DNA from: Bacillus sp. EB600
GTDB lineage: Bacteria > Bacillota > Bacilli > Bacillales > Cytobacillaceae
Assembly: GCF_024494385.1 (NCBI RefSeq)
Contig: NZ_JAEVLT010000002.1
Span: 293,012-357,011 of the forward strand
Direction of reading: 5' to 3'
Length of the DNA stretch: 64,000 bases
A program made the translations under genes and the position numbers. Positions 45,024-55,018 of this stretch are shown here, in pieces. Under the pieces are notes generated by a model that did not search any database, had not been told where the DNA came from, and saw only the letters and a list, made by a program, of their open reading frames with translations. Numbering within the stretch: position 1 is the stretch's first letter; each line of letters starts with the position of its first letter.

Positions 45024-46501
45024 TATTCTCCCCTGCTCTCACCAATAAGGTCACAAAGCTTGCGGCGCAGAAGCTTTTTCGCTGCGTTCCTTGGCAGTCC
45101 TTCGACGAAATAGATTTGTTTTGGCATTTTATATTTAGCTATGTGCTCTAAGCAAAATTGGCGCAGCTCGTCATCAGAGCATTCGGGGCACCCTGATTTT
45201 AGGACAACAAATGCAATTGGAACCTGTCCCCATTTGTCACTGGCAATGCCCGTAACTCCAGCATCAGCAACACAAGGATGGGCCAATAAAGCTGACTCGA
45301 TCTCGGCAGGGTAGATATTTTCCCCTCCTGATATAATCAAATCTGCACGCCGGTCCATTACATATAAAAAGCCTTCTTTGTCCAAATAACCTATATCCCC
45401 TGTATAAAGCCAGCCATTCCGGATTTTTTCTGTAGTCGCTTCCGATCGGTATAAATAGCCTGATGTTACGTTGGGTCCTTTTACAACAATCTCACCTGCT
45501 TCGTTTGCACTTGCAATACTGCCGTCCTCACGCTCTATTCTAATTTGTGAAGGAAACAGCGGTTTCCCGGCAGATCCCAATTTGCTTAGACTATACTCCG
45601 GTGAAAGCGTAATAATCTGTGAGGATGTCTCCGTCATTCCGTAAGTTTGAAAAACAGGAATTTCGTTTTCTACGCACGATTCCAAGAGCGGCAGCGGTGC
45701 AGGACCTCCCCCTAACAGCATGCAGCGAAAATAGGAAGGTAGACGATCGGTTCCAAGAAATTCAACAATTCTTGAAAGAGTCGTTCCAACAACAGACATG
45801 ATCGTTACTTTTTTACTGCGGATGTCCTTAATTGTTTTTTGCGCATCAAAGCTTTCATGTAAAACAATTGGCATCCCATAAATAACGCCTTTCATTACGA
45901 TTGAAAAACCGCTTATATGAAATAATGGGACGGTACAAAGCCAGCAGTCACCATCGGTGTATCCTAGATTTAACATCGACCCAACCGCGCTCCACCAATG
46001 GTTTCCAAAAGTCTGGATCACCCCTTTCGGATTTCCGGTTGTACCTGATGTGTACATAATCGTACAAATATCAGCTAAGCCAACCTCTTCTTGGATAATT
46101 GGCTCCGAGACTGGTGCGGCAAACAACTCTTCCTTTGTAATGCTTCGCATCGATGGTACTTTTTCTGCAAAAGCAGAGTCGATAATCAAACAAACAGCCC
46201 TAGAATCAATTATCTGCCAAGCTAATTCGGCGGGTGATAACCGATTATTAAGGAAAACTGCTCTGATGCCCAGTAATTGAAAAGCAAACAAGATGACAAC
46301 CGTTTCTAAATGGTTTGTTAGTAAAACGCCGGCAAAGTCCCCCTTAGCGAGTCCAAAGGTCTGAAGCTGTCCTGCAGTCTTGATAGCGTACTCATAAAGC
46401 TGTTTAAATGTTATTGTTTCTTCTTGAAAATAAATCGCTGTTCGATCTGGTGTTAGGAACGCTCTTTTTTTCAAAAAGTTAGGCATCATTTCATTTTGCA
46501 T
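45023..46501 (-). CDS. menE: o-Succinylbenzoate-CoA ligase
   Basis: A 492-residue adenylate-forming ligase. The P-loop YTSGTTGNPKG, the YGMTETSS core and the C-terminal YTGDIGYLD with a later lysine region are present. It activates OSB with ATP and CoA. The start ATG 46501 has AAGGTG 10 nt upstream. Unlike the rest of the men genes it is separated from menB by 340 nt with a terminator and repeats, so it may be transcribed separately together with menC. Confidence 0.95.
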   Translation of the reverse strand: MQNEMMPNFLKKRAFLTPDRTAIYFQEETITFKQLYEYAIKTAGQLQTFGLAKGDFAGVLLTNHLETVVILFAFQLLGIRAVFLNNRLSPAELAWQIIDSRAVCLIIDSAFAEKVPSMRSITKEELFAAPVSEPIIQEEVGLADICTIMYTSGTTGNPKGVIQTFGNHWWSAVGSMLNLGYTDGDCWLCTVPLFHISGFSIVMKGVIYGMPIVLHESFDAQKTIKDIRSKKVTIMSVVGTTLSRIVEFLGTDRLPSYFRCMLLGGGPAPLPLLESCVENEIPVFQTYGMTETSSQIITLSPEYSLSKLGSAGKPLFPSQIRIEREDGSIASANEAGEIVVKGPNVTSGYLYRSEATTEKIRNGWLYTGDIGYLDKEGFLYVMDRRADLIISGGENIYPAEIESALLAHPCVADAGVTGIASDKWGQVPIAFVVLKSGCPECSDDELRQFCLEHIAKYKMPKQIYFVEGLPRNAAKKLLRRKLCDLIGESRGE

Positions 46502-46526
46502 ATAAACTAAATCACCTTCTTATTTA

Positions 46527-46672
46527 GAAAAGCGCAAGTGCCCGTTTAGCAACGTATGGAATGGAGCGCACCGTATGAGATAAAGGAAACACGAAGAGCG
46601 TTAGCGACTCGATGTTGACTTATCGTAAGGAGGTGAGCGAAGTACACTAGTCGCTGGGCACTGGAGCTAGAC
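46527..46672 (+). repeat. Dispersed structured element, family A, copy R4
   Basis: Plus-strand copy antisense to the men genes. The outer stem is GTGCCC (46538-46543) / GGGCAC (46656-46661), against GCGCCC / GGGCGC in R2: a C-G pair replaced by T-A, a clean compensatory change. The internal hairpin CACGAA has degenerated here (ACTCGATG). Confidence 0.9.
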
Positions 46673-46760
46673 AATTCATTGGGCGCTGGCCGACTAAAAG
46701 CGCCGCCGTCCTGGCGGCAACGTCGGCACTAGCACATCCTGTGCGTCGAAGCTAGACAGT
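46673..46760 (+). repeat. Dispersed structured element, family B, copy B1
   Basis: It directly follows R4: CATTGGGCGCTGGCCGACTAAA, then a GC-rich hairpin GCCGCC / GGCGGC, GTCGGCACTAGC, hairpin GCACA-TCC-TGTGC, and TCGAAGCTAGACAG. Stem GCCGAC (46689-46694) pairs with GTCGGC (46722-46727). The same ordered blocks occur in the element at 62070-62152. Confidence 0.75.
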
Positions 46761-46796
46761 TATCAAATTTCAAAGTTATCTATATGATACTATAAA

Positions 46797-46831
46797 AACA
46801 GCCTGATGGAAAAAACCATCAAGCTGTTTTG
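46797..46831 (-). terminator. menB terminator
   Basis: Minus-strand AAAACAGCTTGATGG / CCATCAGGCTGTTTT with a T loop and following T run, 10 nt after the menB stop. Confidence 0.88.
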
Positions 46832-46841
46832 AAATATTCCA

Positions 46842-47660
46842 TCAAGGGAACCTAGGGAATTGTCCGAAGTCCGGCTTCCGCTTTTCTTTAAAGGAATCGC
46901 GCCCTTCCTTCGCTTCATCGGTTGTATAATAAAGCAATGTAGCATCGCCTGCTAACTGCTGAATTCCGGCTAAACCATCGGAATCCGCATTAAAGGCTGC
47001 TTTAAGGAACCGTAGTGCAGTTGGGCTCTTGTCGAGCATTTCCTCACACCATTTAATTGTTTCCTCTTCCACTTTGTCTAATGGAACGACTGTATTTACT
47101 AAGCCCATATCTAATGCTTCCTGTGCATTATACTGACGGCATAAATACCAAATTTCACGAGCCTTCTTGTGACCAACAATTCTCGCTAGATAGCCTGAAC
47201 CATAGCCAGCATCAAAGCTGCCCACCTTAGGTCCAGTTTGTCCAAAAATAGCATTATCAGCAGCGATCGTTAGATCACAAACAATGTGAAGAACATGCCC
47301 TCCGCCGATTGCATAGCCTTTAACCATGGCAACTACTGGTTTTGGTATCACTCGGATTAAACGCTGCAGGTCAAGAACATTTAAGCGTGGAATTTGGTCC
47401 TCGCCCACATAACCGCCATGGCCGCGTACCTTTTGGTCACCGCCCGAGCAGAACGCCTTATCCCCTGCGCCAGTTAAAATAATCACACCAACATCAGAGT
47501 CATCACGAGCATAAGCAAATGCATCAATCATTTCCATAACGGTTTTTGGAGTAAACGCATTATGTACATGGGGGCGATTAATCGTAATTTTCGCAATCCC
47601 ATTATAGGTTTCATAAATAATTTCATCATATTTACGTCCTGGTACCCATTCTACTGTCAA
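46842..47660 (-). CDS. menB: 1,4-Dihydroxy-2-naphthoyl-CoA synthase
   Basis: A 272-residue crotonase-fold enzyme that cyclises OSB-CoA. Oxyanion-hole segments [14 protein letters not shown] and GYAIGGGH, and the [18 protein letters not shown] signature of MenB, are present. Translation starts at TTG 47660 behind AAAGGAGG. It follows menH by 17 nt. A strong terminator separates it from menE. Confidence 0.97.
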   Translation of the reverse strand: MTVEWVPGRKYDEIIYETYNGIAKITINRPHVHNAFTPKTVMEMIDAFAYARDDSDVGVIILTGAGDKAFCSGGDQKVRGHGGYVGEDQIPRLNVLDLQRLIRVIPKPVVAMVKGYAIGGGHVLHIVCDLTIAADNAIFGQTGPKVGSFDAGYGSGYLARIVGHKKAREIWYLCRQYNAQEALDMGLVNTVVPLDKVEEETIKWCEEMLDKSPTALRFLKAAFNADSDGLAGIQQLAGDATLLYYTTDEAKEGRDSFKEKRKPDFGQFPRFP

Positions 47661-47677
47661 AATGAAATCCTCCTTTA

Positions 47678-48487
47678 TTATGTATTTAGCAAAAACTCAC
47701 TTACTATTGTACCAAACTTTTCTAGTTCTTCCACATGAATTGCATGGCCGCTGTTTTCAATGACCATCCATGTACTATTTTTTAAGCCTTTTTGCATTTT
47801 TTCAGCAATCCTGCAAAACTTTTCATCTTTCTCTCCCGTTAGTAAAAGAACCTCGTTCTTTAGCTGGGGCAGTTTTGCCCACCATGAAGGCTGCGCACCT
47901 GTCCCCATTCCAAGCAAACTGTTTGCTAAGCCCGGGGGAGACTGGGACAACCGCTGCCGCCGAATGGCATTCTTTATCTGTTGAGGCTGATTTTCCATCG
48001 TTGAAAACAGAGGGACTTTTTCCCAATAGTCAACAAACGGCTCTATACCCTTTTCCTTAATAAAATGGGCAAGTTCTCCATCTTTCATACAACGTTCTTC
48101 TCTTTCAGCCTCTGTCAACAAACCTGGTGAAGAACTTTCTAAAATCAACTTACGGAGCTTATCCGGAAAAAGAATAGCGAAGGTTAGGGCAAGTCTGCCC
48201 CCCATCGAGTAACCAAGCAAATCAACTTTTTCGACGCCAAGTTTAGTAAGGATGTCGTTTAAATCCTTGGCAGCAGCCTCAATTTTATAACGGATTAGCT
48301 GCTCAGGTGCTTCCGTGCTCCCATGACCAATAATATCAGGGATGATCAAGCTGGAATGCTTCCCCCAATCCTTACAAAAGCCTGTCCATGTTGAGGAATC
48401 TCCTGTAAATCCATGAAGCAGCAGCAGAGGGAAGCCTTCACCACAAGTCTCTACATGGTAGCTAACTTCATCAATATCGATCTCCAT
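47678..48487 (-). CDS. menH: SHCHC synthase (MenH, YtxM)
   Basis: I take ATG 48487 ([12 protein letters not shown]), which overlaps the menD stop as TGATG and has AGGGTG 7 nt upstream. The 269-residue alpha/beta hydrolase has GYSMGG (S94), a C-terminal D in GEKDEKF and H in SGHAIHVE. It eliminates pyruvate from SEPHCHC to give SHCHC. Overlap with menD suggests coupled synthesis. Confidence 0.92.
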   Translation of the reverse strand: MEIDIDEVSYHVETCGEGFPLLLLHGFTGDSSTWTGFCKDWGKHSSLIIPDIIGHGSTEAPEQLIRYKIEAAAKDLNDILTKLGVEKVDLLGYSMGGRLALTFAILFPDKLRKLILESSSPGLLTEAEREERCMKDGELAHFIKEKGIEPFVDYWEKVPLFSTMENQPQQIKNAIRRQRLSQSPPGLANSLLGMGTGAQPSWWAKLPQLKNEVLLLTGEKDEKFCRIAEKMQKGLKNSTWMVIENSGHAIHVEELEKFGTIVSEFLLNT

Positions 48488-50241
48488 CACTGTTCACCCT
48501 TGACAAACTTTGATATTTCCTGGGAAACCAGATTCCACATTTGACGATGTTCTTCTGTATTTCTGTCTCTCTTTGTCACAATCTCGATTACGTTTAAACC
48601 TTGAGGTGTTTTTGAAGCCTCCATCATGGCCTCCACATGAGCCCAATCCTTTACACGTGTGAAATTTCCATTATACATATGAACGACATACTCAAAATCA
48701 AGGTCTAAAGGTGTTCCAAACAGGAGTTCAAAATGCTTTGGATGCTCTGCCTGCGAAAGAAACGAGAAAATCCCGCCGCCATTATTGTTAATAATAATGA
48801 TTGTAATATCAATATTATAGAGTTTGGCCGCCAACAAACCATTTAAATCATGATAAAACGTCAGGTCGCCTAGTACAAGATAAAGTGGCTGTGAACAGAC
48901 AGTTGCCGCTCCTAATGCAGTAGAGATTGTTCCATCAATCCCATTTGCCCCTCTGTTAGCCAAAACACGAATCGATTTATCGTTATTATGAAAGAAACTG
49001 TCCAAATCACGAATCGGCATACTGTTTCCGACAAACAGGTTTGCTCCTTCAGGAAGCATTTCCGCCAATTGAGAGAATAAACGTCCTTCACTTAGTTCGA
49101 TCGTATCCTTACTAAATGTCATATTATCCTTTGATAAGCGATTGATAGAAAGCCATTTATCAAGAAAATGCTGATTATCATGTGTTTTAAGCAGTGCGAA
49201 AAGCTCTTGACAAAATTTTGATTCATTGCAATAAATCATGTCAGTTGACAGTGCAGCAGGATCGCGCCATCCTCCGCCTCCATCGACGACGAATTGTACG
49301 GCTTGATGGTTTTCCTTTAAGAAGTTTGTCAGCGCTTTAGAAATAGGCATTGCTCCAAAGCGTAAAATAATCGTTGGCTTTAAATACTCTTTTACCTCTC
49401 CATTCCGCAAAAAAGTATCATACGCATCAATGATCGTTTCGCTTGAATGCTTACCGCTTCTCAGCTGTGATAGTGGGTCCGCCAAAATAGGGAAATTTAA
49501 TCGGGCAGAAAGCTGGGTTACAGCTGCAGCAAACTTCTCATCTTCGATTTGACCGCAAACAATGATCCCTTTTTCGTGCTTATCTATTATTCCGGCAATT
49601 TCTTTGATTTCAGCTTGATCAATGGTTAAATCCCCATTATGAACAGTAACGTAACGGTTTGGCCGTTCTGTTAACTGAAAAAGATTATCATCGTCTAATT
49701 TAGGAATGAGCGGTTCCCGGAACGGAAAATTTAAATGGACAGGACCTGATGGTGCTTGAAGGGCGGTTGCGGCTGCCCTGCCGCATACACTTCTTACATA
49801 GCGAATCATTTCATCGCTTTTCTCAGGCAGGGCCATTTCGACAAACCATTTAACGTGATGGCCATATAAACGAATTTGATCAATAGTCTGTGGTGCACCA
49901 ACATCCCGTAGCTCATGGGGTCTGTCTGCCGTAATCACAAGTAACGGAATTCGTGACAAATTGGCCTCTACAACAGCCGCAAAGTAGTTTGCTGCCGCCG
50001 TGCCAGATGTGCAAAGGATCGCAACAGGCTTACCAGAAGCTTTGGCGATTCCAAGCCCGAAAAAGGCGGCGGATCTTTCATCCACTAGGATATGGATGTT
50101 CAGCTCCTGATGTTCTGCCATCACCATTGCCATCGGAGTGGACCGAGAACCAGGGCTGACTACAACCTCGGTAACACCTATTTGAACTAATTCTGCCACA
50201 AAGGCAGCTGTATAAGCGGTTAAAGATTCTTGATGGTTCAT
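48487..50241 (-). CDS. menD: SEPHCHC synthase
   Basis: Start ATG 50241 (MNHQESLTAYT) follows GGAGGAAAG. The 584-residue ThDP-dependent enzyme condenses 2-oxoglutarate with isochorismate. N-terminal VVSPGSRSTPMA, LCTSGTAAANYF and the C-terminal ThDP motif GDLTFYHDLNGL are present. Its ATG lies just before the end of menF, and its stop overlaps menH, so menF-menD-menH form a tight block. Confidence 0.96.
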   Translation of the reverse strand: MNHQESLTAYTAAFVAELVQIGVTEVVVSPGSRSTPMAMVMAEHQELNIHILVDERSAAFFGLGIAKASGKPVAILCTSGTAAANYFAAVVEANLSRIPLLVITADRPHELRDVGAPQTIDQIRLYGHHVKWFVEMALPEKSDEMIRYVRSVCGRAAATALQAPSGPVHLNFPFREPLIPKLDDDNLFQLTERPNRYVTVHNGDLTIDQAEIKEIAGIIDKHEKGIIVCGQIEDEKFAAAVTQLSARLNFPILADPLSQLRSGKHSSETIIDAYDTFLRNGEVKEYLKPTIILRFGAMPISKALTNFLKENHQAVQFVVDGGGGWRDPAALSTDMIYCNESKFCQELFALLKTHDNQHFLDKWLSINRLSKDNMTFSKDTIELSEGRLFSQLAEMLPEGANLFVGNSMPIRDLDSFFHNNDKSIRVLANRGANGIDGTISTALGAATVCSQPLYLVLGDLTFYHDLNGLLAAKLYNIDITIIIINNNGGGIFSFLSQAEHPKHFELLFGTPLDLDFEYVVHMYNGNFTRVKDWAHVEAMMEASKTPQGLNVIEIVTKRDRNTEEHRQMWNLVSQEISKFVKGEQ

Positions 50242-50242
50242 G

Positions 50243-51643
50243 TCACTTTCCTCCAAGCGCAGTTAGCATCGGTCTAAATTTTAAGCTAGTTTCCAAGAAT
50301 TCACTTTCCGAATCCGAATCGGCAACGATCCCACAGCCTGCGAACAGTGAGGCCTCATTTCCCTGAATCAACCCGGAGCGGATGGAAACAGCAAATTCTC
50401 CGTTTCCTTGATAATCCATCCAGCCAAGCGGGGCAGCATAAAAACCTCGGTCCAATTCCTCTACCTGTCTAATTTTTTCAATTGCCTCTTTCTTCGGAAG
50501 TCCGCCAAGTGCCGGTGTCGGATGAAGCCTTTCAACTAACATCAATAAGGAAGCATCTTCTTTGCATTTACCAATAACGGGTGTATATAGATGCTGAATA
50601 TCTCTTATTTTCATCAATTGCGGCTTATCTGGCAGAATGATATCCTCACAGGATTCTTCTAGCGCTTCTTTAATCATTTCGACAACAAATTGATGCTCCA
50701 TTCGATTTTTACGATCTGCCAATAATTGCTCACCTAGAATTTCGTCTTCCTCTTTTGTTTTCCCTCTTGGAATCGAACCAGCCAAACAGGTTGAAAAAAC
50801 ATTCCCTCCTTGTTTTTTCACAAGCCGCTCTGGTGAAGCCCCAATAAAGCAGTCCCCATGGGATTCAAATGCAAAAATAAAGCTGTCATGCTGCTCTTTA
50901 TATAAGCGGCTTAAGCCTGTCTCACTTGGTATACAATGATCAAATCGCAGCCTCAGTTCACGGGCAAGGACGACCTTTTTTAATGCCCCGGCTTTTAAGT
51001 CCTTGACTACTTCATCAACCGTTTCCTTCCACCTTTGCGGGGAAATAACCATTGTATCAACAATTTTGGCAGGCTCTAAATCCAAGCCTTGGGTAGCTAA
51101 GCTTAACATCTCCTGCATCTCTTTTACTGCCAGTTGAAATAAACTGAGATCATCATGATTTGTACAGACTATGTTTGTGGTAATAAAGGTTTGTCCTTTA
51201 ATGATACTCAGCATAAACTTTGGAACATAAAATTGTGCATCAGAGAATTTGCTCCAAAGCTCTGTCTTTTGCTTTAATGGATCAAAGGAAAATCCGCCAA
51301 ACAACAGCGGCCCGATTCCATTTTCCGTAAAAGGGTTATGGGTTATGCTTTCTGCTAAAAAATCCTGCCACACTTTTTCAACATGAAAAAAGCGGTCAGT
51401 AGCCTGATCCGATTGTATTTGTTTCGCTATTCCCATTCCAACAAGAACGATTTCATCTGCTGGGTCCTTCCAGAAAAATCGTTCACCTAAATAATGATCA
51501 CTGCCACTCTGAAAAAAAAGCAGTGGATCTATTGAATCAACTTTATTTACAACACTTACTAAAATCGGCCGAGCAAGCCTTCTTGCGCGTGCTAAAGCTG
51601 CCATTGCCTTTTCCTTAACGTCCGTTTCTTGAATGGTAACCAA
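50243..51643 (-). CDS. menF: Isochorismate synthase
   Basis: I place the start at TTG 51643 (MVTIQETDVKEKAM), 8 nt after GGAGG; the longer frame to 51667 overlaps that site. The 466-residue chorismate-utilising enzyme converts chorismate to isochorismate. The C-terminal domain shows FIGASPERLVKK, SIPRGKTKEED and LHPTPALGGLPK. It heads the men operon behind a sigma-A-like promoter. Confidence 0.94.
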   Translation of the reverse strand: MVTIQETDVKEKAMAALARARRLARPILVSVVNKVDSIDPLLFFQSGSDHYLGERFFWKDPADEIVLVGMGIAKQIQSDQATDRFFHVEKVWQDFLAESITHNPFTENGIGPLLFGGFSFDPLKQKTELWSKFSDAQFYVPKFMLSIIKGQTFITTNIVCTNHDDLSLFQLAVKEMQEMLSLATQGLDLEPAKIVDTMVISPQRWKETVDEVVKDLKAGALKKVVLARELRLRFDHCIPSETGLSRLYKEQHDSFIFAFESHGDCFIGASPERLVKKQGGNVFSTCLAGSIPRGKTKEEDEILGEQLLADRKNRMEHQFVVEMIKEALEESCEDIILPDKPQLMKIRDIQHLYTPVIGKCKEDASLLMLVERLHPTPALGGLPKKEAIEKIRQVEELDRGFYAAPLGWMDYQGNGEFAVSIRSGLIQGNEASLFAGCGIVADSDSESEFLETSLKFRPMLTALGGK

Positions 51644-51701
51644 AAAAAATCCCTCCAAAACAGCCAAAGTGACTGTTATCCATTCATTTTAAGCCTATTT
51701 T

Positions 51702-51731
51702 AAGATACTACTCCGATAAGAGCGGTGTCAA
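51702..51731 (-). promoter_or_regulatory. Probable men operon promoter
   Basis: Minus-strand TTGACA (51726-51731), 18-nt spacer, TATCTT (51702-51707), about 60 nt before the menF start. Confidence 0.55.
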
Positions 51732-51864
51732 TAATACATATTACAATAAGCCTAGTTCGTTCCTTATTATATATTAATAACACAAGTTTTGGCAGAATTG
51801 AGCTTTATTTTTCCACTAATCAACTGTTAAGGATAATCTTCCAATTTCAGTAGTGAAAAAGTCA

Positions 51865-51893
51865 TTGACACTGTTCGGCTAATTCCATAAACT
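51865..51893 (+). promoter_or_regulatory. Probable menA promoter
   Basis: TTGACA (51865-51870), 17-nt spacer, TAAACT (51888-51893). The 330-nt divergent interval between menF and menA holds this and the opposing promoter; I see no other structure. Confidence 0.55.
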
Positions 51894-51976
51894 TAATTTT
51901 GGATGAAAATCTTTATTACCTTACAAACAGTTTCTCTATAACTTATAGATATTATTTTTAAAGGGAGAGATCAAAT

Positions 51977-52915
51977 ATGCAGCCACAATTACCTTCAAGC
52001 TCTAAATCAGGCTTGGAATCGAACCGTGGTTTTCAAGTTTGGTGGCAAATGACACGTCCCCATACACTAACAGCATCCTTTGTGCCAGTACTGCTTGGTT
52101 CAGCACTTGCCCTTAGATATGAAAAATTTCACCTTGGCCTTTTTATTGCAATGCTGCTAGCTAGTTTATTCATTCAAATTGCAACCAATTTGTTTAATGA
52201 ATACTATGATTTTAAAAATGGCCTCGATAATGAAAATTCTGTCGGGATTGGCGGAACGATTGTTCGGGATGGCGTCAAGCCGAAAACGGTACTGAACCTC
52301 GCCTTAGGCTTGTACGGTATATCCTTGTTACTTGGAGTCTATATCTGTATGAATAGCAGCTGGTGGTTAGCTCTAGTCGGGCTTGTTTGTATGGCGGCTG
52401 GTTATCTATATACAGGCGGCCCGCTTCCAATCTCAAGCACTCCTTTTGGTGAACTTCTTTCCGGATTTTTCATGGGATTTCTGATAATCTTAATCTCATT
52501 CTTTATCCAAACCGGAACAATTGACCAGACAAGCGTCCTTGTATCAATACCAATTATGCTCCTTGTGGGCGGCATCAACTTATCAAACAATATTCGTGAC
52601 CGTGAAGGCGATAAAGAGAGTGGCCGAAAGACACTTCCAATCCTATTAGGAAAAAAGAAAGCTGTTTATTTACTGGCATTCATTTTCATCGTTTCCTATC
52701 TATGGGTTTTAACACTTATTATTACTGGTGTTGCTCCCGTTTGGATTGCACTTGTTGTTCTAAGCACTCCAAAAGCCATCCAAGCAATTAACGGATTTAT
52801 TCATAATAACCTGCCGATTCAAATGGCGCCGGCCATGAAAGCAACAGCCCAAACCAACACATTCTTCGGTTTTTTGCTGGCTGTCGGGTTGTTTATTGGC
52901 CATTTTTTCTCCTAA
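51977..52915 (+). CDS. menA: 1,4-Dihydroxy-2-naphthoate polyprenyltransferase
   Basis: A 312-residue UbiA-superfamily membrane enzyme with about nine helices. The first aspartate-rich region is NLFNEYYDFKNGLD and the second is NNIRDREGDKESGRKTLP. It attaches the polyprenyl chain to DHNA to form demethylmenaquinone. The start ATG 51977 follows AAAGGGAGAG. It is divergent from the men operon, as in B. subtilis where menA is a separate unit. Confidence 0.95.
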   Translation: MQPQLPSSSKSGLESNRGFQVWWQMTRPHTLTASFVPVLLGSALALRYEKFHLGLFIAMLLASLFIQIATNLFNEYYDFKNGLDNENSVGIGGTIVRDGVKPKTVLNLALGLYGISLLLGVYICMNSSWWLALVGLVCMAAGYLYTGGPLPISSTPFGELLSGFFMGFLIILISFFIQTGTIDQTSVLVSIPIMLLVGGINLSNNIRDREGDKESGRKTLPILLGKKKAVYLLAFIFIVSYLWVLTLIITGVAPVWIALVVLSTPKAIQAINGFIHNNLPIQMAPAMKATAQTNTFFGFLLAVGLFIGHFFS

Positions 52916-52943
52916 TTAATTCTATCCTTTCTTATATTGTGAT

Positions 52944-52980
52944 AATAGCTTCTGCCTTTTTGGCAGAAGCTATTTTTTTT
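52944..52980 (+). terminator. menA terminator
   Basis: A 13-bp perfect stem, AATAGCTTCTGCC / GGCAGAAGCTATT, with a TTTTT loop and a T run. Confidence 0.92.
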
Positions 52981-53059
52981 AATAAGCAATTCCTATTTAT
53001 TCAGCGCCAAGAAAAATGTTGAATTTTCGTCAATTTTGTAAAAGTTTGAATGATTTCGC

Positions 53060-53088
53060 TTGTACACAATTGACAGTATTAATATAAT
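53060..53088 (+). promoter_or_regulatory. Probable promoter of the yknXYZ-like operon
   Basis: TTGTAC (53060-53065), 17-nt spacer, perfect TATAAT (53083-53088). A TTGACA lies inside the spacer but is too close to the -10 to be used. Confidence 0.5.
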
Positions 53089-53132
53089 AAAGGAAGTTAA
53101 TGAAAATTTTTCCATAAAAGGAGGATGGTACC

Positions 53133-54320
53133 TTGCAAACAGAACAAATACATAGACCTAGGAAGAAAAAATGGATAGTCATAGGAATCATTGCGTTAAT
53201 CGTTATCATTGCTGCTATTAATATTACCGTCATCCACAGTAAAAAGAATAACAGTACAGGAGATTTGAAGTTTGCCAGTGTAACAGAAAAAGAATTAAGC
53301 AACACAAAGTTAGTTGCAGGACAAGTGGTACCTGTCAATATGGAAACATTTTATCCAGATCCGGCGAAAGGAAAAGTAAAAGAACTTTTTATTAAGGAAG
53401 GTCAGGAAATAGAGAAAGGACAGAAACTCTTTTCGTACGACAATCCTGAGCTTTCTATTCAATTACGGCAGCTGGAAATCGATAAAAAGTCAGCAAAAAT
53501 GCGTTCTGACCAAGGAAATGCGAAAATTACTTCTATCAAAAGTGAGATTCAAAAGGCGAAGGATGCAAAATCCCCAAAAGAGGTAATAGATCCGTTAGAA
53601 GCACAGCTGGATGATTTACAATTCCAACAAAAAACAACAAATCTAGAGATTGAAAAAAATAAACTTCAAGAAGAAGATCTGCAGAATAAACAAAAGGATC
53701 TAATCATATATAGCAGTCTTGGAGGTATTGTCAAAAAAGTAAATAATGATATGAGCCAAAGTACTGCACAGACTGCCGGAGCACAAACGAATCCGGTTGT
53801 TCAAATTGCTTCAAAAGATCCGTTCATTATCCAGGGAACATTAACAGAATTACAAAAATCACAAATTCAGCTGAACCAGCCCATCACAGTTACGGCAAAG
53901 GCTGTTTCGAACAAAACATGGAAAGGGAAAATCACAGAGATTAGTGAGTATCCTACAACAGATGAAACTGGGCAAAGCCTTGCAGCATCTGTAGGACAAC
54001 AAACGCAAAATATTTCTTACTACAATTTCAAAGCTGTCCTTGACGAGCAAGACGGATTATCCCCTGGGTACCATGTTTCGATCCAGATGGATCTATCGAC
54101 GAAGAAAATGCTTGTCGTGCCCAGCAGCAGTATCAGCTCAAAAGGCGATTCCCGATTTGTCTATGTTGTGAAGAAAAACAAGCTATACAAGCAAACGATC
54201 ACAACGGGTATTGGAGATGGCAATTCAACCGAAGTGCTGACAGGTTTGAAAGTTGGTGAAAAAGTAGTGAAGGATCCTTCCGCGAATGTTTCCGACGGAT
54301 TGGAAGTGAAGATAAAATGA
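53133..54320 (+). CDS. yknX: Membrane fusion / adaptor protein of an ABC exporter (YknX-like)
   Basis: A 395-residue HlyD/MacA-type adaptor starting at TTG 53133 behind AAAAGGAGG. One N-terminal membrane helix (about 12-32), a lipoyl-like half-motif (KVKELFIKEGQEIEKGQKLF), a coiled-coil hairpin (about 110-190) and a beta-barrel region follow. It pairs with the ATPase and MacB-type permease encoded downstream. In B. subtilis YknWXYZ protects cells from the toxin SdpC; assignment here is by gene set and similarity, not by search. Confidence 0.85.
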   Translation: MQTEQIHRPRKKKWIVIGIIALIVIIAAINITVIHSKKNNSTGDLKFASVTEKELSNTKLVAGQVVPVNMETFYPDPAKGKVKELFIKEGQEIEKGQKLFSYDNPELSIQLRQLEIDKKSAKMRSDQGNAKITSIKSEIQKAKDAKSPKEVIDPLEAQLDDLQFQQKTTNLEIEKNKLQEEDLQNKQKDLIIYSSLGGIVKKVNNDMSQSTAQTAGAQTNPVVQIASKDPFIIQGTLTELQKSQIQLNQPITVTAKAVSNKTWKGKITEISEYPTTDETGQSLAASVGQQTQNISYYNFKAVLDEQDGLSPGYHVSIQMDLSTKKMLVVPSSSISSKGDSRFVYVVKKNKLYKQTITTGIGDGNSTEVLTGLKVGEKVVKDPSANVSDGLEVKIK

Positions 54321-55018
54321 TCAGCTTACAACACATCGACAAAACATACAAACAAGGATTGCTTGAAGTTCCCGTCCTACATGATATTAATCTTGAGATT
54401 GAAAATGGTGAATTTGCTTCAATCATGGGCCCCTCTGGTTCCGGAAAGTCAACACTGATGAACATTATCGGTCTTTTAGACCGTCAAACAATGGGGGAGT
54501 ACATGTTAAATGAAGTAAATGTTTTGAAATCAGATGGAGCACAGCTCGCTCTGCTTCGGAATAAATACATCGGTTTTGTCTTTCAGCATTTTCACCTGCT
54601 GCCAAGATTAACTGCTTTGGGAAATGTCGAATTACCGCTTGTATACGGCGGTGTCCGCAAGAAAGAGCGTCGGGACCGAGCCTTTGATGCACTTGCTAAA
54701 GTCGGTTTAGCGGATCGTGTTAACCACTTGCCTAATCAGCTTTCAGGAGGTCAAAAGCAACGGGTGGCCATCGCACGTTCAATTGTAAACGATCCAACTT
54801 TTGTATTAGCTGACGAACCAACGGGTGCTCTCGACTCCAAGTCAGGGGAACAGGTTATGAAGATTTTCACCCAATTGAATCAAGAAGGAACAACGATTAT
54901 TGTTGTTACCCATGAGGATGATGTTGCCTCCTATACCTCCCGCCGCATTTTTCTTAAGGATGGTCAAATTATCCATGATAAGGGGGGGAAAACAAGTGAG
55001 TTTATTGGAAAGCATTAA
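54317..55018 (+). CDS. yknY: MacB-type ABC exporter ATP-binding protein (YknY-like)
   Basis: A 233-residue ATPase. Walker A GPSGSGKST is at residues 38-46, with signature LSGGQKQR, Walker B VLADEPTGALD and switch VTHEDDVA. The start ATG overlaps the yknX stop by 4 nt. It belongs to the LolD/MacB group that drives mechanotransmission rather than classic transport. Confidence 0.93.
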   Translation: MISLQHIDKTYKQGLLEVPVLHDINLEIENGEFASIMGPSGSGKSTLMNIIGLLDRQTMGEYMLNEVNVLKSDGAQLALLRNKYIGFVFQHFHLLPRLTALGNVELPLVYGGVRKKERRDRAFDALAKVGLADRVNHLPNQLSGGQKQRVAIARSIVNDPTFVLADEPTGALDSKSGEQVMKIFTQLNQEGTTIIVVTHEDDVASYTSRRIFLKDGQIIHDKGGKTSEFIGKH

